From the NCBI GenBank assembly GCA_029834535.1, contig JAQMWT010000156.1, positions 26,156-90,155 on the forward strand: a stretch of 64,000 nt of DNA, given 5' to 3'. Shown here one piece after another: positions 36,637 to 48,936 of this stretch; the first letter of the stretch is position 1, and each line of letters begins with the position of its first letter. Under the pieces are notes generated by a model. That model was given only the letters and a program-made list of their open reading frames with translations, was not told the origin of the DNA and did not search any database. A program made the position numbers and the translations under genes. The stretch comes from Chrysophaeum taylorii. Taxonomy: Eukaryota > Sar > Pelagophyceae > Pelagomonadales > Pelagomonadaceae.

Positions 36637-39600
36637 CTATCCGTTAACGAGGCGGTGGGGCCAGAGGGTAGCGACTTTGAAGAGCGTCGAAAGGGCGTCG
36701 ACGAGACGGTCGCGGTCGACCTTCTTCGCGCACTCGCCCGCGATGATTTCGACGGCCTTGGCGTTGTGATAGCCGGTGAGATAAAAACATCTGTCTTCGG
36801 GAGCTGTGGGCTTGGTTTTCTTCGAGATCATGGACTTGACCAGGTGGTTTTCGCCAAAGCCGTAGCGCGCCGCGCGAAGGTCGTCGAGGGGAATCCGGGC
36901 GTGGATCGCGGCACCCTTGGTGGTGTCGCGCGTGAGGAGGGCGGCCCAATCGGCGCTCGCGAGGAGCATTCTGTTGGCGGCCTTGCCCTTGTCCCATTGC
37001 TTGAAGACGGTGCCCGCGGCAAACATTTCGCGGTACTTGCGGAGCGGATCGTCGCGCGGTTCGGGCTCGGCGGTCTCGCGGGCGTGGAGCTTGGCAGTTT
37101 TTAACTTGTCGACGTCCATCTCGTCGTCGCCGAGGCGCGCGAATAGCGCGGCGCGGTTGGTGCGCTGCTTTTCCTTCTGGGCGATCATCGCCTGGATCGA
37201 GAGGAGCGTCGTTTCGGTAGCTCGGACGACCGGCGGGTCGCGGACCCACTTCGCGGCGCACTCTTTCAACAAGCCTTCGCCGTCGCGCTCCACGACAACC
37301 GTAGCGTATTCGACGTCGGCCGAGACGAGGTTGTCGAGGGTGGCGATGGCCTTGACGACGAGCTCGGGATCGTCGTCGAAGGTTTCCAGCGTCGAGAGCA
37401 GCACCTTGATTCCGCCGGCCCCGACGAGCGCGCGGAGATTTGATTTGACGTACGCGAGCTGGCCGAGGAGCTCGAAGACGAGCGACAGAACTTCGGCATC
37501 TTCGACGAAGGCTGCCGTCGTCCGCATGACGTAGGGCATTCCGTCTTCGGCGATCTTTTGCGAGAGCTCGTCGTCCGTCGCGAGGCGGACGAGCGTAACG
37601 ACGACGAACTTGACCACTTCCGCGTTCTTGTCGTAGACGTCGAGGAGTTCGAGCACGTCCTTGAGATAGGTTTTGTCGAGGAAGACGCGGGCCGTCTGGC
37701 GCACGGTGACGAGATTCGAGAGGGAGAGCACCGAATCGACCACGACTTCCTCGTCGTTCGAGTGGGCGGCGAGCGCCGCGTCGAGGAGGCTCGTCGCGGC
37801 CGAGATTTCCGTGAGCCGTTCGACCGAAAAGTCGTTGTACGTCAAGACGCTGACGAGCTTCACGCACTGGCGCAGCAACTCGCGGTCGAGATCGCCGTAC
37901 ATTTCGAGGCACGACAGGACGACTTCGCAGAGCCCTTGGTCGGTGATTTTTCGCGCGGCGCGCTCGTCGTTGCCGACGTTGTACAACGCGTCGAAGCACG
38001 CCGTCATCAGCGGCGCGTCTTGCGCGGATTGGTGGGAGTCGAGGACGCGGTGGATTCCTTCGATTGCTCCGCCGTCTACGATCGCCGCCGTCGCTCGCTC
38101 GTCGCAGGCTTCGTCCTCGACGGCCCCGAAGTTTGAAATAAGCTCGACGGCGTTTCGGAGCGCCTTGGGAGCGTCGGAGTGGACGTCCATACCTTCGACG
38201 ACGAGCGGGACGACGACGTCCCGGCTAATCATCGTCATGATGCACTGATCCACGATCGACAAGCTCCCCATGCACCGCATAGTCTTGGTAAAGAAGGACT
38301 CTTCGGTCGCGTACGACTTCAACGCCTCCGTCATCTCGGACGCGAGCTGATCGCACACGTATATTTTTTGCGGTTCGTCGTCGGTGAGCAGGCAAGAAGC
38401 ACAAAAGACGGCGATTTCGCAGACCCCAACGTCGACGAGATGTTGCTGGAGCGCCCACTTCAAAGTGTAGGGGACGTTGAATTCCATCTCGTACCCGATA
38501 ACTCTCGAATTGTTGAACGCCAAGTTCGCCAGGATCGAGAGACATCGCGACACGACGTCGCGCGACGCCATGTGGTCCAAAGACGTCTGGTTGAGCACGC
38601 GCACGTACTCTCGCAGCGTCAATTTGGCCTTCATTTTGTCCAACCTCGAAAGCTTGTCTAGCAGTTCCGTAGCGTCGTCGACGAACTTTTCGTCGAACCC
38701 GCAATGCTCCAGCCCGGCTACCAAGTTTTCCAGACCGTCGAGATCGGCGAGATCGTCCAACGCGTCCGGGTGGTTCTTGCCGACGGCGTTGAGAATGTTG
38801 GCCACGCGGCCCATGACGCCCGCGTCGCGAGCGTGAGTCCCGAGAGCGCCGACCAAGCCGGTCGTCGCTTCGGGGCTCCTCAGCGTCGACAAATCGCCCT
38901 CCAAGTCGTCGACCAGAGCGCCGATCTCGTCTAATTCGTTCATAAACGCCATGTGATCAGGCGGTTGGTCCCACGACGATTCGCCCGTTCTCCCGTTGTA
39001 GTAATACACTCCGTCCGTGCTCGCGATTTGCTGCCAATCCGCGGCCGCGTCGAGGAAGTCTGGAATATTCTCCAGTTTTGCCTCGAGCCGCTCGCCCCGC
39101 GCGTCGTCGTCGTCGCCTTTGAGTTTGTCCAGCAGTGCTTGCCCGGTGGCTTGGACGTACTCCGAGTCGGGGTGGGCCTTCATCGCGTCCCCGACAACTC
39201 TTGCCGCGTCCTTCGGGAGGTCGAGCGGCTCGACGACGCCGAGCGCGTCGGCGAGACCGTTGAGGCCGTACAACGCATTTTGGACAAACGGTTCGTCGAA
39301 TTTTCGCGGTTTGCTCTTGAGGGCCGACACGAGAGCCCGGGGCACGCCCGACCCCACGAGGCCCGCGTTGCAGGTGGGATCCCTTTGAGCGACGCCCTTG
39401 GCCACCAGACTCGCCGCCACCAACGCCTTTTTGGCAGCGTTCTCGTCGTCGTCGTCCGAAGTTCCTCCGCCGGGCGGCGGCGGCGGCGCGAGGTCCTCGC
39501 ACACGAGCTCGTCAAACAGGGGTTCGTAGTTGCCAAAGCAGAGGGCGGCGCCCTCGGGCGTCGCGAGCGTCGGTTCGTGGAGAGAGAGACAGTCGTCGCA

Positions 39601-42600
39601 GCCCGGAAGGCCTTTGCGCGCCCGGCAGAGCGCGGCGACGTGTTCGATTTTCCACGGAACGACCTGGTTCGGGTCGGCCGCGGCGATCTCCTGGAGCTGT
39701 TTGACGATGGCCGTCGCCGCGGGCTCGTCCGGTTTCGCGTACCCTTCTTCTTGGTTCGTTTGGGCGAGAGCCTCGAGCAGGGCCTGCGCCCCCCCCCCGA
39801 CCTCGCAGATATCGTCGAGCGTCGAATCGAGGTCGTCGAGCGGCACGCCGCCGAGCAACGCGGACAGGGCCTGGGCGCCGTTGGGGTCGGCGGCGAGGAC
39901 GGCCGCGTTGGAGACAGCCTGAGATCTCATAGCTTTGAGGGCCGACTCGGCCTCGGCGACGAGGCCCGACGGCGCCGTCGACCCGTATTTTTTTTCACCC
40001 CCCCCAGAAACAGCAGCAGCAGCAGCAGCGGCGTCTTGGACCTTGGCGAGGAGGCCTCGCTTGGCAACGCTCGCGACGGCGGCGGGGCCGCCGCGCACGC
40101 ACATCGACTGGAGGGACGCGCACGCCGCGGCCTTGAGGACGTCTCGCGCGTCGTCGTCAAATTCGAGGAGCGCTCCTTGGATGCAGTCGAGGGCGAGGTC
40201 GTCGGGCACCTGGATGCCCTCGACGTTCATGAGTCGCGACAGCATCGACAACGTCGAGGCGACGGCCTCTTGTTGGGCATCGCCGACGGGCATGCCGTTA
40301 AGTTTGTCGAGGACGCGGCCGATAGTGGCGACGACGTCGTCGGCCGCGGCCTGGTCGCTCACGGCGCCCGGCTGGAGCACGAGGTTGGAGGCGAGGGCGA
40401 CCGAATTCGCGAGATCGGCGAGGTCGTCGAGATCGTCGCACGCCCCCAAGACGGCGCTCAAGCCCGTTTGTTTTCCGGCGCCGCCGGAAAGTTTCGAGAG
40501 CGCGGACGCACACCTCGACGCGACGGCGACGTCGTTCGGGCGCGCGTTCATCGCCCCGACCAAAACTTCCTGGGCCCCGACGGCCTCCAGCTTCTCGGCG
40601 GTCCCGGGGTCCTCGGTCAACACCTCGAGCAAATCGCCCAAGTCCTCGAGGAGGTCGGGGGCTTCAACCGAAGCGCCCGAAACGACGCTCAAGAGTTTCC
40701 GCGCCGAACCCGAGACCATTTTGTCCGCGAGGTCGCCGGGGTGGCGGGTCGCGAGACCCTTGACGAGGCCGCACACGGCCTCGATGTCGGCGGTGGCCTC
40801 GGGAGCCTCGGCGAGCTCGTCTAAGATCTGGTCGACGACGCGCAGCGTGCCGGCGTCCAGGATCGTCGCGGCGTCGCCGTGCTCGACCAAAGCGCTCAGG
40901 AGTTTCACAGCCTGGCCCACGGCGCCGTCGAGGAGCAGCTTGGTATTTTTCCCTTTGTTGTTGTTGTTGTTATCTCCGGACGTCGCGGCGAGTTGGTCGG
41001 AGACGTAGTCGCAGACGAACGGAAGGGCGCCGCCCTCCGCGACCTCTCGCGCTCCGCTCGTCGAATTCGCGACGAGAGACGCCAAGCACGCCAGCACGGG
41101 CTCTCGCAAATCGTCAGAGTCCAATTGCGGCAGGAGCGCCGCGACGCAGCCGTGGTCGACGAGGGCCGCGCAGACCATTGGGTCGCCGACCAGCGAAGCC
41201 ACCGCTTTCACGACGTCGACCGACGGGGCGCGCGAGAGCTCGAAGACGAGCGACGGCACGAGTTCTATCGCGTCTTCGAAGAAGACGCCCGTCGCCGCGG
41301 CCCGACCCAGCGCCTCGATGCAGCCGCGCACGAGGTTTGCCTTTGTTTTCGTGTTCTCGGGGGCCGCGACGGCGTGTTTGAGGATGGCGGCGAGGGTCTC
41401 CGGGCCGCCGTTCGAGCGAACGAGATCCCCGAAATCCCCGCACATCATCAACAAGCCCAGCTTGGAGACGTCGGCGTTCGCGGATCGCATCGATGCGGGG
41501 TCACCGCGGGAGACCTGGTCGAGCGGGATCGCGGCGAGGTTCTTCGTCAAAAAGTCCAGCACGTCGGCCTCGCTCACGAGATATTTTAGAGTCTTCTCGC
41601 ACTGCGCGACGACGTCGGGCTCGTCGGCCTTGGCGTCCATCACGCCAAAAACCGCCTTGGCCGCGCCCTGCGAGCCCACGCGCTTCGCCTGCTCGGGCCC
41701 CAAGCTCCCCACCTTCTCCAGCACCTTCAACGCCCCCAGCACGTCCAGATCTTCTTCTTCTTTCTGGTCGAAAATCAAAGGCGCCGCCTCCAAGACGTTG
41801 ATGCAGGGTCTGGCGGCGTTCCGGTCGTACAACTGGTCCGCTCGGGTCGCGACGAGGACGTGCAGCGCCGAGATCGCGGGCTCCATAACGCGCGGTGTCT
41901 CGCGGGCCACCGCCTTGGCACACGCCTCGACCACCCCCGCCTCGAGGCAAGCGTCGTCGGAGACGTGCGACGCCGCGATCGCCTCGACGAGGCGGAGCGC
42001 CGAGACGACCGCATCCTCGGACGCGTGACCCCCTCTCACCACCCCGACGGCCGCGCGGAGCGCCTCCTCGGTCGGAAACGCGTCCCAGCCCGCCGGGCTC
42101 GCGGGCAGCATCTCGAGCAACGCGGCCCCGACGGTCGGGACGAGATCTTCTACCGCGAGGGCCTCGCCTCCGCCCAGCGTGCGCACCAGTGGCCTCGCCG
42201 CGTTCGCGGATGCAAGCTTGGGGACGTTGGCGGGAACCATCGCGAGCACGCCCAGCGACATGGCCGCAAGCGGGAGTTTGGCGTCGTTCGGCTCGAGCGC
42301 CTCGACGGCCTCGACGCGCGCCGCGACCTCCGCGTCGCTCATCCTCGACACGAGCTTGATCGCCGCGTTCCGGAGCTTGAGGTCGTCGGGCCGCGCGCAC
42401 ACGGCCGCGACAACGGCGTCGAACGCCGCCTTGGCGACCGAGCCGGGATCCGCGTCGGCGAGCTTCTCCCCGATCAGCTCGAGGGATTCCGTCAGGAGCT
42501 CGGGAGAGTGCGCGTTGAGGTCGAGGTTGTGGAGGACCACGTCCAGCGCCCCCGCCTTCAAGAGATCGGACCCCCCGAGGCGCGAGAGCACCTTGGTCCC

Positions 42601-44145
42601 GACGATCTGCGTCTGATCGTGGTCGGGAAAGTTCTTCATCGCCTTCAAGACGACCATCGGCTCGACGACGACGACGACCGTATTTTTTGATTTATTCTTG
42701 TCTTCTTCTTCGTCGTCGTCGTCGTCGTCGCGCAAAAGGGCGTCCGCGACCGCGAGTCCGTGGCGCGCAACCTGGAGCTGGTCGGCGTTCTGATCGAGGG
42801 TTTTCAAGATCGCCTCGACAGCACCCTTCTCCTCGGCGATGGGCTTTGACGTCCTCGCCTGAGCGCATATCTTGCTCATCGCCTGCAACACGAGCCCCTT
42901 CAACTCGGCGTCTCCGTCGACGAGCGCGCCGACGAGCTGCCCGATGCACCCCGACGCCAGAATCTCGTCCAAGTTCTTCGCCGAGGTCGCGAGGCGCGTG
43001 ATCATGCGCACGATGTCCTCCGTCGCCCTCGCCGAAATCTTTGTCTCCAACGCGCCCACGACCGCCGAAACGCCGCCCGCCAAAGCGATCTCTTCAGACA
43101 TCTCGCCGCCGCGCGAGATCGCTCCCAGCAGCTGCAACAACCTCGGGTCCGTCGCACCGCCCTTAATCTGCGCGACGAGCTCCGGAACCCCACCCTTGAT
43201 CACCTTGCTCAGCAGCTTGGCCACCGACCGACCCATCTTCTCGTCCTCGGGAAATATCGACGCGCACTCCAAGAGCGCGTCCTGCGCCCCCAATTCGCGG
43301 AGCTGCGTCGCCGTCTCCAGCTCGGGGACCCCCACCAACTTCGAATACACCTTGGTGATGTTGCTCACGGCACCCGCCTTGAGCCCCGCATCCTCGTCGT
43401 CCTCGGACCTTTTTTCCCCCTCCTTCTTCTTCTGCCCGGCGACGATCGCCTTGAGCGGCTCCGCGCAACAGCGCGACACCGCTTGCGAATCCTTTTCCGC
43501 CGCCACGATCGAGTCCATGCCGTGCTGGGTCCGCGTCATCTTCTCCAGAATCCGCGCGCAGATTTCCACCGTCTCCGGCTTGCTGTAGTGGTGTTCCATC
43601 ACCTTGGTGATGTTGACCACCATCCCCGGCGTCACGATTTTCTCGATCGATTTCGGGTGGTTGCACATCTTGTCGATCAGGTGCAACGAGTGCAACAACA
43701 CCTCCTCGTCGAGGTCCTCGTTCGTGGCCATCGACTCCAACACGGCGTCGACCCCGCCTTCCTCGCCGATAATCGTCGCGTTCGTCGCGTCCGCCGCCAG
43801 CTTGGCCAGGCATCGCGTCCCCGCCGTCAACACGGCCTCGTTACCCTTGTGCCGCTTGATCACCTGAGGAGTGGGTCAGCATTAAAAAGCTCGATGTTTT
43901 GTATCGTCACAAATCTTTCTTTCTTTCTTTCCGTGTTGGATTCGTGATCGCATCATACGCACCTTGATTATCACGCTGGCCGCATCGATGTCGATCGCTA
44001 TGTCGATGTACTCCCTCCAGTGAGGATTCGGCGGCCCGAGCACCTTGGTGAGCGTATCGATCGAATACACGGCGAGCTGCTTGAACTTAACGTGCTCCGT
44101 CACCGACGCCACCAACGACTTGACCTCCTCCTCGGTCCGACCCAT
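36637..44145 (-). CDS. giant armadillo-repeat protein with internal WW domain (2,469 residues)
   Basis: Exon 1 44145-43963 (61 codons, ATG at 44145), intron 43864-43962 (99 bp, GTGCGT...CTCAG), exon 2 43863-36637 in a single 7.2-kb frame. Nearly all of the protein is ARM/HEAT-type helical repeats of about 40 residues (for example ASVIIK-VIKRHKGNEAVLTAGTRCLAKLA across the splice; GNDERAARKITDQGLCEVVL). At residues about 1667-1700 a WW domain interrupts them: W-QQIASTDGVYYYNGRTG-ESSWDQPP. The C-terminus (NRMLLASADWAALL, then DRCFYLTGYHNAKAVEI, RDRLVDAL) may be a PH-like domain; this is uncertain. Such proteins act as scaffolds; the WW domain would bind proline-rich partners. No enzyme motif seen. 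Base composition matches the other host genes. Confidence 0.85.
43864..43962 (-). other. intron of the ARM-WW gene
   Basis: Minus strand GTGCGTATG...CTCCTCAG, phase 0, joining IIK to VIK within one ARM repeat. A related copy of this intron sits in the duplicated fragment at 46425-47080, so the duplication was at DNA level. Confidence 0.8.
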
Positions 44146-44257
44146 CACGAAAACCACCACCACGAATCTTTGCAAGTACCGAGGGCCCTACTTTTTTTTT
44201 TTTTTCTTATGCCTGCCTCTCTTCTCTAGTAGAGGGAGGTAACAACGCGACCCGACA

Positions 44258-44545
44258 TTAGACCTTGTTCGCCACGTGTTTTCTTTCCCACGTGGTTGTG
44301 TCCTTATCTCTCGCCTCAAAAGACCACATTTCGTCGCCGTCGTCGCCCACTTGCTCCACAAACGCAGCGATAGCCTCTGCATCGTCCCCACGCTCCGCGA
44401 AAGGACCCTCGATGAGCTCGACATCATAAACCATCGCTTCAGGGTGGGAGTCCTGGAGAGCCCGGGACGACTCGCTCCAGATTTTAGACACATAATCTTC
44501 CTTCCTTCCTGGTGTGGCCCAAACTGCACTACCGGAAGGAAGCAT
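44258..44545 (-). CDS. small hypothetical protein (95 residues)
   Basis: ATG at 44545. Sequence of normal complexity (DYVSKIWSESSRALQDSHPE, VYDVELIEGPFAERGDDAEA, WSFEARDKD) without a recognised domain. It lies about 110 bp upstream of the ARM-WW gene on the same strand and could be an upstream exon or a separate small gene. The opposite strand is also open, so the call is weak. Confidence 0.35.
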   Translation of the reverse strand: MLPSGSAVWATPGRKEDYVSKIWSESSRALQDSHPEAMVYDVELIEGPFAERGDDAEAIAAFVEQVGDDGDEMWSFEARDKDTTTWERKHVANKV

Positions 44546-44566
44546 GTCTCTGAAAGCATGCTGCAA

Positions 44567-45920
44567 CGTCGACTCTTCTTGAAGCTACCTTGTACCAGGA
44601 AGAAGCGGACGAAGACGGATCGATCGATCGGCGAGGTCGTAGACGATACGCGTCAACGAGGGCGGGTGGTTGCGAATGCGACGTCGACGCTAACGGAAAG
44701 CGCGGCTGTGCCTGAGGAGACCGTGACGCGCGAGGAGGAGAAGCAGGAAGAGGAGCTCGACAAGGACGTGGACCCTGTGGCACTTGCTGATCGTTAGATC
44801 GCTCGGGATCTCAACGACTACTTGGCGAACGCGCCGATGACGTTCGACCTGGCGGACAGGGGCGAGGTGTCGATCGCTGAGCTCCCAGACAACGAGGTTG
44901 GGGCGGATCGTCGCACGAACGCCGCTCTCGAGGCCCTTGTTCTGGCGTCGTCGCCCCCGGAGCGCGTCCCGCCCGCGCTCGACGAGCCGTCAGCCGCCCC
45001 AGATGCCGAGCTGTGTCGTCGACAACGACGACACGCGGTGGCCTCCTTCTTTTTTTTTCACCTCCGACTCGGAGTCCGCCGCCTCGTCTTCCGTCGACGT
45101 CCAGCCCCCCGGCGGCACAAGGCGGCCGTAGGCGCAACCCTCGTTCCTTCGATCAGCCTCGCCGAACGCGCGGCGCTCGTCATCACCGAGATTCCGCCAC
45201 CATGTCGCAGCACCGGCGTCAGGTGCCCAGTAGGAGGAGGCGGAATCTGATCGCCGGGACCAGCGTCCGGACCAAGGGTCTTCTTCGTGTCCACGAGGAG
45301 ATACTGGAGTCTTCTTAGCTGTGACTTCACCCCAGCCATTTCTTAGCTTCATCGTCGCTGTGATCTGATTTGCGGTCCCCGAAGAAGTTGTCAACTTCTG
45401 CGTCGTTGACGGATCTCGACGGATGCAGGCGTGGACGATGGAAGAATCCTTGACCACAAAGAACTCGCCAAGCCAGTTGTGTGCGCCTGACAAAAGCGAC
45501 GTCGAATTCGACGTCGACGAGCGCGGCAAGCTTAAAGTGCGGCCAGTGGAATTCGTCATCGACGGCCATTCAGCCTCGGCGCCTTGCTCCAAATCTGGCG
45601 GGCGAGATCGTAGATGTCCACATGCCTAGCACAGGCTGAGCGTCCTCGGCCCCCCTCGCATCCTTGGCCCCCATCGCATCCTTCTCTGGCCCAGAACCCG
45701 CAGTCGGGCCCATCATCGCTGAACCTCAGCCCTCCGAGTGCTCACACAAGAGCAGAGATGGACGTATTCGACGTCCGGTCGACATAGGGAGAGTTCGCCG
45801 GTTAGGTCAGAGCAGAGCGACCTGTGGGCGTCTCCACCACGCCCAGAAGTTCTCCCATACGCTCTATACGCCTTCCTAGCGCGCTGGCTCCCAGAGATTT
45901 CGTGTACGCACCCATATCAG
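44567..45920. other. unassigned region with coding-like frames on both strands
   Basis: A plus frame is rich in Glu/Asp and Val (EETVTREEEKQEEELDKD), stops at 44795-44797 (TAG), and continues NDYLANAPMTFDLADRGEVS and NAALEALVLASSPPERVPP. A minus frame 45592-44990 is also open. No family is recognised. It is likely eroded transposon or gene fragments, given the duplicated pieces that follow. Confidence 0.3.
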
Positions 45921-46195
45921 GCCCGTGGCCTTCGTTCGCCACCCGGGCCGTTCGCCGACTGGCTGCCCCGACTTGATGCTCGGCACGCGCACGTCAGTCC
46001 GCACAGCGCATGATGTTTCGGCTCCACCCGCCGCGCCATGCTTCTCATCGGCGGCAGGACCTCTCTGCTGACTCTCTCAGCTTCTGGTGGTGCTGGTGGT
46101 CTCTCGCGAGGGTGGTGCCGGCGGGTGGTGAGAGGGTGAGCCTTAGCCGCCAGATCGAGCTCGTGGACGTCCAGGGCGTTCCCCGAGCGGTGTCG
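45921..46195 (-). pseudogene. duplicated fragment of the gene at 49838-50626
   Basis: Nucleotide similarity to 49846-50102 in the same orientation: GCCCGTGGCCTTCG, CACGCGCACGTCAGT, GGTCTCTCGCGAGGGTGG and CGAGCTCGTGGACGTCCA recur in order. It corresponds to the C-terminal third of the hypothetical protein. Small indels break the frame. Confidence 0.75.
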
Positions 46196-46210
46196 CGCAA
46201 CAGCGCTTCT

Positions 46211-46283
46211 AACTAACTAACTTCAGACCTCTCCCGAGCATGGGAGCCAGGCCGGACAGGCAGGAGCCGATCCGGAATCACAG
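46211..46283 (-). mobile_element. LINE-B, extremely truncated copy
   Basis: Begins with the AACTAACTAAC tail and CTTCAGACCTCTCCCGAGC, then matches the family for about 70 bp and ends near GATCCGGAATCAC. It lies exactly between the two duplicated gene fragments. Confidence 0.7.
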
Positions 46284-46424
46284 AGGAAAATCACGCAGTT
46301 GGGGCAGAGGCGAAGGACGAGGACTCGTTGATGACGGACCGCCACTGCGCGCGGTCTTGTGCGAAGTCGTGCAAGAGCGTCGCAGGCCGCAAACGTGTTC
46401 GTCCACGAACACGAGCGCTTCACC

Positions 46425-47080
46425 GCTTTCGAATCCTTTTCCGCCGCCACGATCGAGTCCATGCCGTGCTGGGTCCACGTCATCTTCTCCAGAATCCGCG
46501 CGCAGATCTCCACCGTCTCTGGCTTGCTGTCGTGGCGTTCCATCACCTTGGTGATGTTGACCACCATCCCCACGGTTTTCTCGATCGATTTCGGGTGGTT
46601 GCACATCTTGTCGATTAGGTGCAACGAGTGCAAAAACAACTCCTCGTCGAGGTCATCGTTTGCGGCCATCGACTCCAACACTGCGTCGACACCGCCTTCC
46701 TGGCCGATAATCGTCGCGTTCGCCGCCAGCTTGGCCAGGCATCGCGTCCCCGCCGTCAACGCGGCCTCGTTACCCTCGTGCCGCTTCATCACCTGAGGAA
46801 TGGGTCAGCATTAAAAAGCTCGATGTTTTGTATCGTCACAAATCGTTCTTTCTTTCCGTGTTGGATTCGTGATCGCATCATACCCACCTTGATTATCACG
46901 CTGGCCGCATCGACGTCGATCGCTACGTCGATGTACTCCCTCCAGTGAGGATTCGGCGGCCCGAGCGCACCGTGGTGAGCGTGTCGATCGAATACAAGGC
47001 GAGCTGCTTGAACTATACGTGCTCCATCACCGACACCACCAACGACTTGACCGCCTCCTCGGTCCACCCCATGAGTGAAG
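46425..47080 (-). pseudogene. duplicated 5' part of the ARM-WW gene
   Basis: Covers exon 1 (from MGWTEEAVKSLV), the intron (46793 to about 46888, with a 4-bp deletion and a changed 5' splice base) and the start of exon 2 (MKRHEGNEAALTAGTRCLAK to AAEKDSKAV). It then breaks off at about 46425 into unrelated sequence. Exon 1 has a frame disruption after PPNPHWREY (extra bases near 46968). Retention of the intron excludes a retrocopy. Synonymous and replacement changes are both present. Upstream (47085-47200), a further frame DLLRAFEGFIVIVKNWLNSD precedes it on the minus strand and is unassigned. Confidence 0.8.
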
Positions 47081-47303
47081 AATCCACCGAGGGCACTACG
47101 TCAGAATTGAGCCAGTTTTTCACAATCACGATAAACCCTTCGAAAGCACGCAAGAGGTCGACCACCCCGGGCGCCGCCGAGCCAGCGACACAGCCTCGAC
47201 ATCTGCACCCACACGTGGGAACAAGCCCGAGGAAAACCCGTCGGAGTCGCTGCCGCTGCAAAGTGTCGTCACGCCAAAGTCGGGTCTTTAAAGGTCGGGT
47301 CTT

Positions 47304-47324
47304 TATATATATATATATATATAT
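47304..47324. repeat. (AT)n microsatellite
   Basis: About ten TA units within the LINE-A 3' end. Confidence 0.9.
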
Positions 47325-47424
47325 GTCGACTGGTAAGAGGGGGGTGTTTGGGGGGGGCATGAAGGATGTGGGTGTTTAAATGTCGACTACTAAGAGGGGG
47401 GTGTGTGTGGGGAGCATGAAGGAT

Positions 47425-47713
47425 AACTAACTAACTAACTAACTTCAGACCTCTCCCGAGCATGGGAGCCAGGCCGGACCGACAGGAGCCAGTCCGGAAT
47501 CACGGGCCTGTAGACGAGGAGCGCCGAAAGGTCGGTCGGCGGAGAGTGACCATCAAGCTTGTCGCCATGCGACGAGGAGACCGCGATGTGACTGACAACC
47601 AACTCGTCGATAACCTTCCGTCTTCGCCCCCCGGCCATACCCCGTCCCACTGCGAACGTTCCGGCTGCCAACCGGCCCGCCCGGGTGGCGAATAGGTGCC
47701 AACCTACGCCGGG
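47425..47713 (-). mobile_element. LINE-B copy nested in the LINE-A 3'UTR (289 bp)
   Basis: Starts with the AACTAACT tail after ATGAAGGAT (47416-47424) and ends before a second ATGAAGGAT (47714-47722). Same family as 30703-31075, truncated at the 5' end. The target itself contains ATGAAGGAT repeats, so the duplication is slightly ambiguous. Confidence 0.8.
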
Positions 47714-48936
47714 ATGAAGGATGTGGGTGGGTTTGTGGGGTATGAAGGATGTGGGTGGGTTTGTGGGGTAGGAGGGATGTGCCTGGCGGGCGGAGATAAG
47801 TACGCGGGACCTAGTCGGGGTCATCGCCGAGTCGTGGGGCAGGCGAAGAGAGGACGGGCCCCGCCCGTAGGTCGTACGCATGCTGCCGCCGGACGTATGT
47901 GCGGCGAAGGTTGACGTCCAGCTGGGATCGGGCGGCCTGGGTGAGGTTCCCCGAGGCGGCGACATTGGTGAGGGCGGTGAGGGCACAGCGAGCCCGGCCT
48001 TATGCGTTGGCGATCCCCCACTCACGGTAGATGCGGCGAGTTTGGGCCGCCTTTGCCTCTGTGAAGTTGGCGTAGCCGCTTGCCACCCAGGTTCGCGCAG
48101 CGATGCGCTCTGCGCATGTTTGGGCGAGAGCGTGGCACGCCGCGCTGGCCTCACCGAAGGCACCAAAGACGAGGCCGGCGACGGTGCCGTAGCTACGTAG
48201 CCGCTGTTCGGCAGGGCCCAAGAAGCCAGGCGGTGGTGCTGTACCCGGCTGGGGGATGATGGCGTCGATACCGCGGGCGTGAGCGAGGTATTCGGAGTGG
48301 ACTTGCGCTGCGCGCCGATCGACAGGCGACGGGTGGGAGGGATGGAATGGGCGGTATAGGACGAACCCCATGCATGTGACTCCGGTTTTGATGTCGTAGA
48401 GTTGCTCCTTGTTGTCGAGCGTGGTGAGGATGTCTGGGACGACGTGGCGACGGGCGAGACTGCCTCGGTACCGGCCGTAGAGGCGCGTGCGAATGGTAGG
48501 GGCGACGACGTCAGCAAAGATGCCGAAAACCTCGGACAGGGCTGGGATGCCGGCCTCTTTGACGCTGCAGAGGACGAACTCGAGCTGGCCGTCATGCCAG
48601 GTGGTCCGCGCTCCTCCGCGGTTGACAAGGTTGGCCTGCGTGAGAAGCACCTTGCCGTGAGCGTCGAGAACGACGTCAGTGCCCAGAATGCGAGTGCCCA
48701 CGAGGCCCGAACAAGGTGGAGAGGGGTAGCCAAAGTACTGGGCACACATCTCAGCCCAGCAGCGGTTGGGGATTTGAAGGGAGGAGCTGGGCCACGAGCT
48801 GATGAACGTGGTTTAGAAGCGATCCCACGAGGACGCCGCTACTCGAAGTGCATCGGTGATGGGAAGGGCGGCCGCAAGGCGCTGGAGTGCAGTGGCCCGA
48901 GCTGTCTCGCGCTGGGAGGTTAGAGCACGCTGGAGT

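Larger units (their letters stand above)
47291..48936 (-). mobile_element. LINE family A, 5'-truncated copy
   Basis: The minus-strand frame from 48936 (LQRALTSQRETARATALQRL) to 48000 encodes the C-terminal region of a non-LTR retrotransposon protein: GTDVVLDAHGKVLLTQANLV, VVPDILTTLDNKEQLYDIKT, VHSEYLAHARGIDA, LVFGAFGEASAACHAL. The P-D...D-x-K arrangement resembles a restriction-endonuclease-like fold. A TAA at about 48817 interrupts it. The 3'UTR carries ATGAAGGAT-containing repeats (plus strand) and two terminal words near 47330 and 47380. LINE-B has inserted at 47425. Confidence 0.75.

Noticed and set aside
38953-40824. 623-codon plus-strand ORF
   Set aside because: Antisense shadow of the ARM-WW gene: extreme GC3 bias leaves other frames open. 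Composition is Arg/Val-rich with no motif, while the minus frame has regular ARM repeats and a WW domain.
47435-48745. 436-codon minus ORF
   Set aside because: Different frame from the conserved LINE-A protein over the same bases. Ser/Pro/Arg-rich without family motifs, and its end reads into LINE-B.
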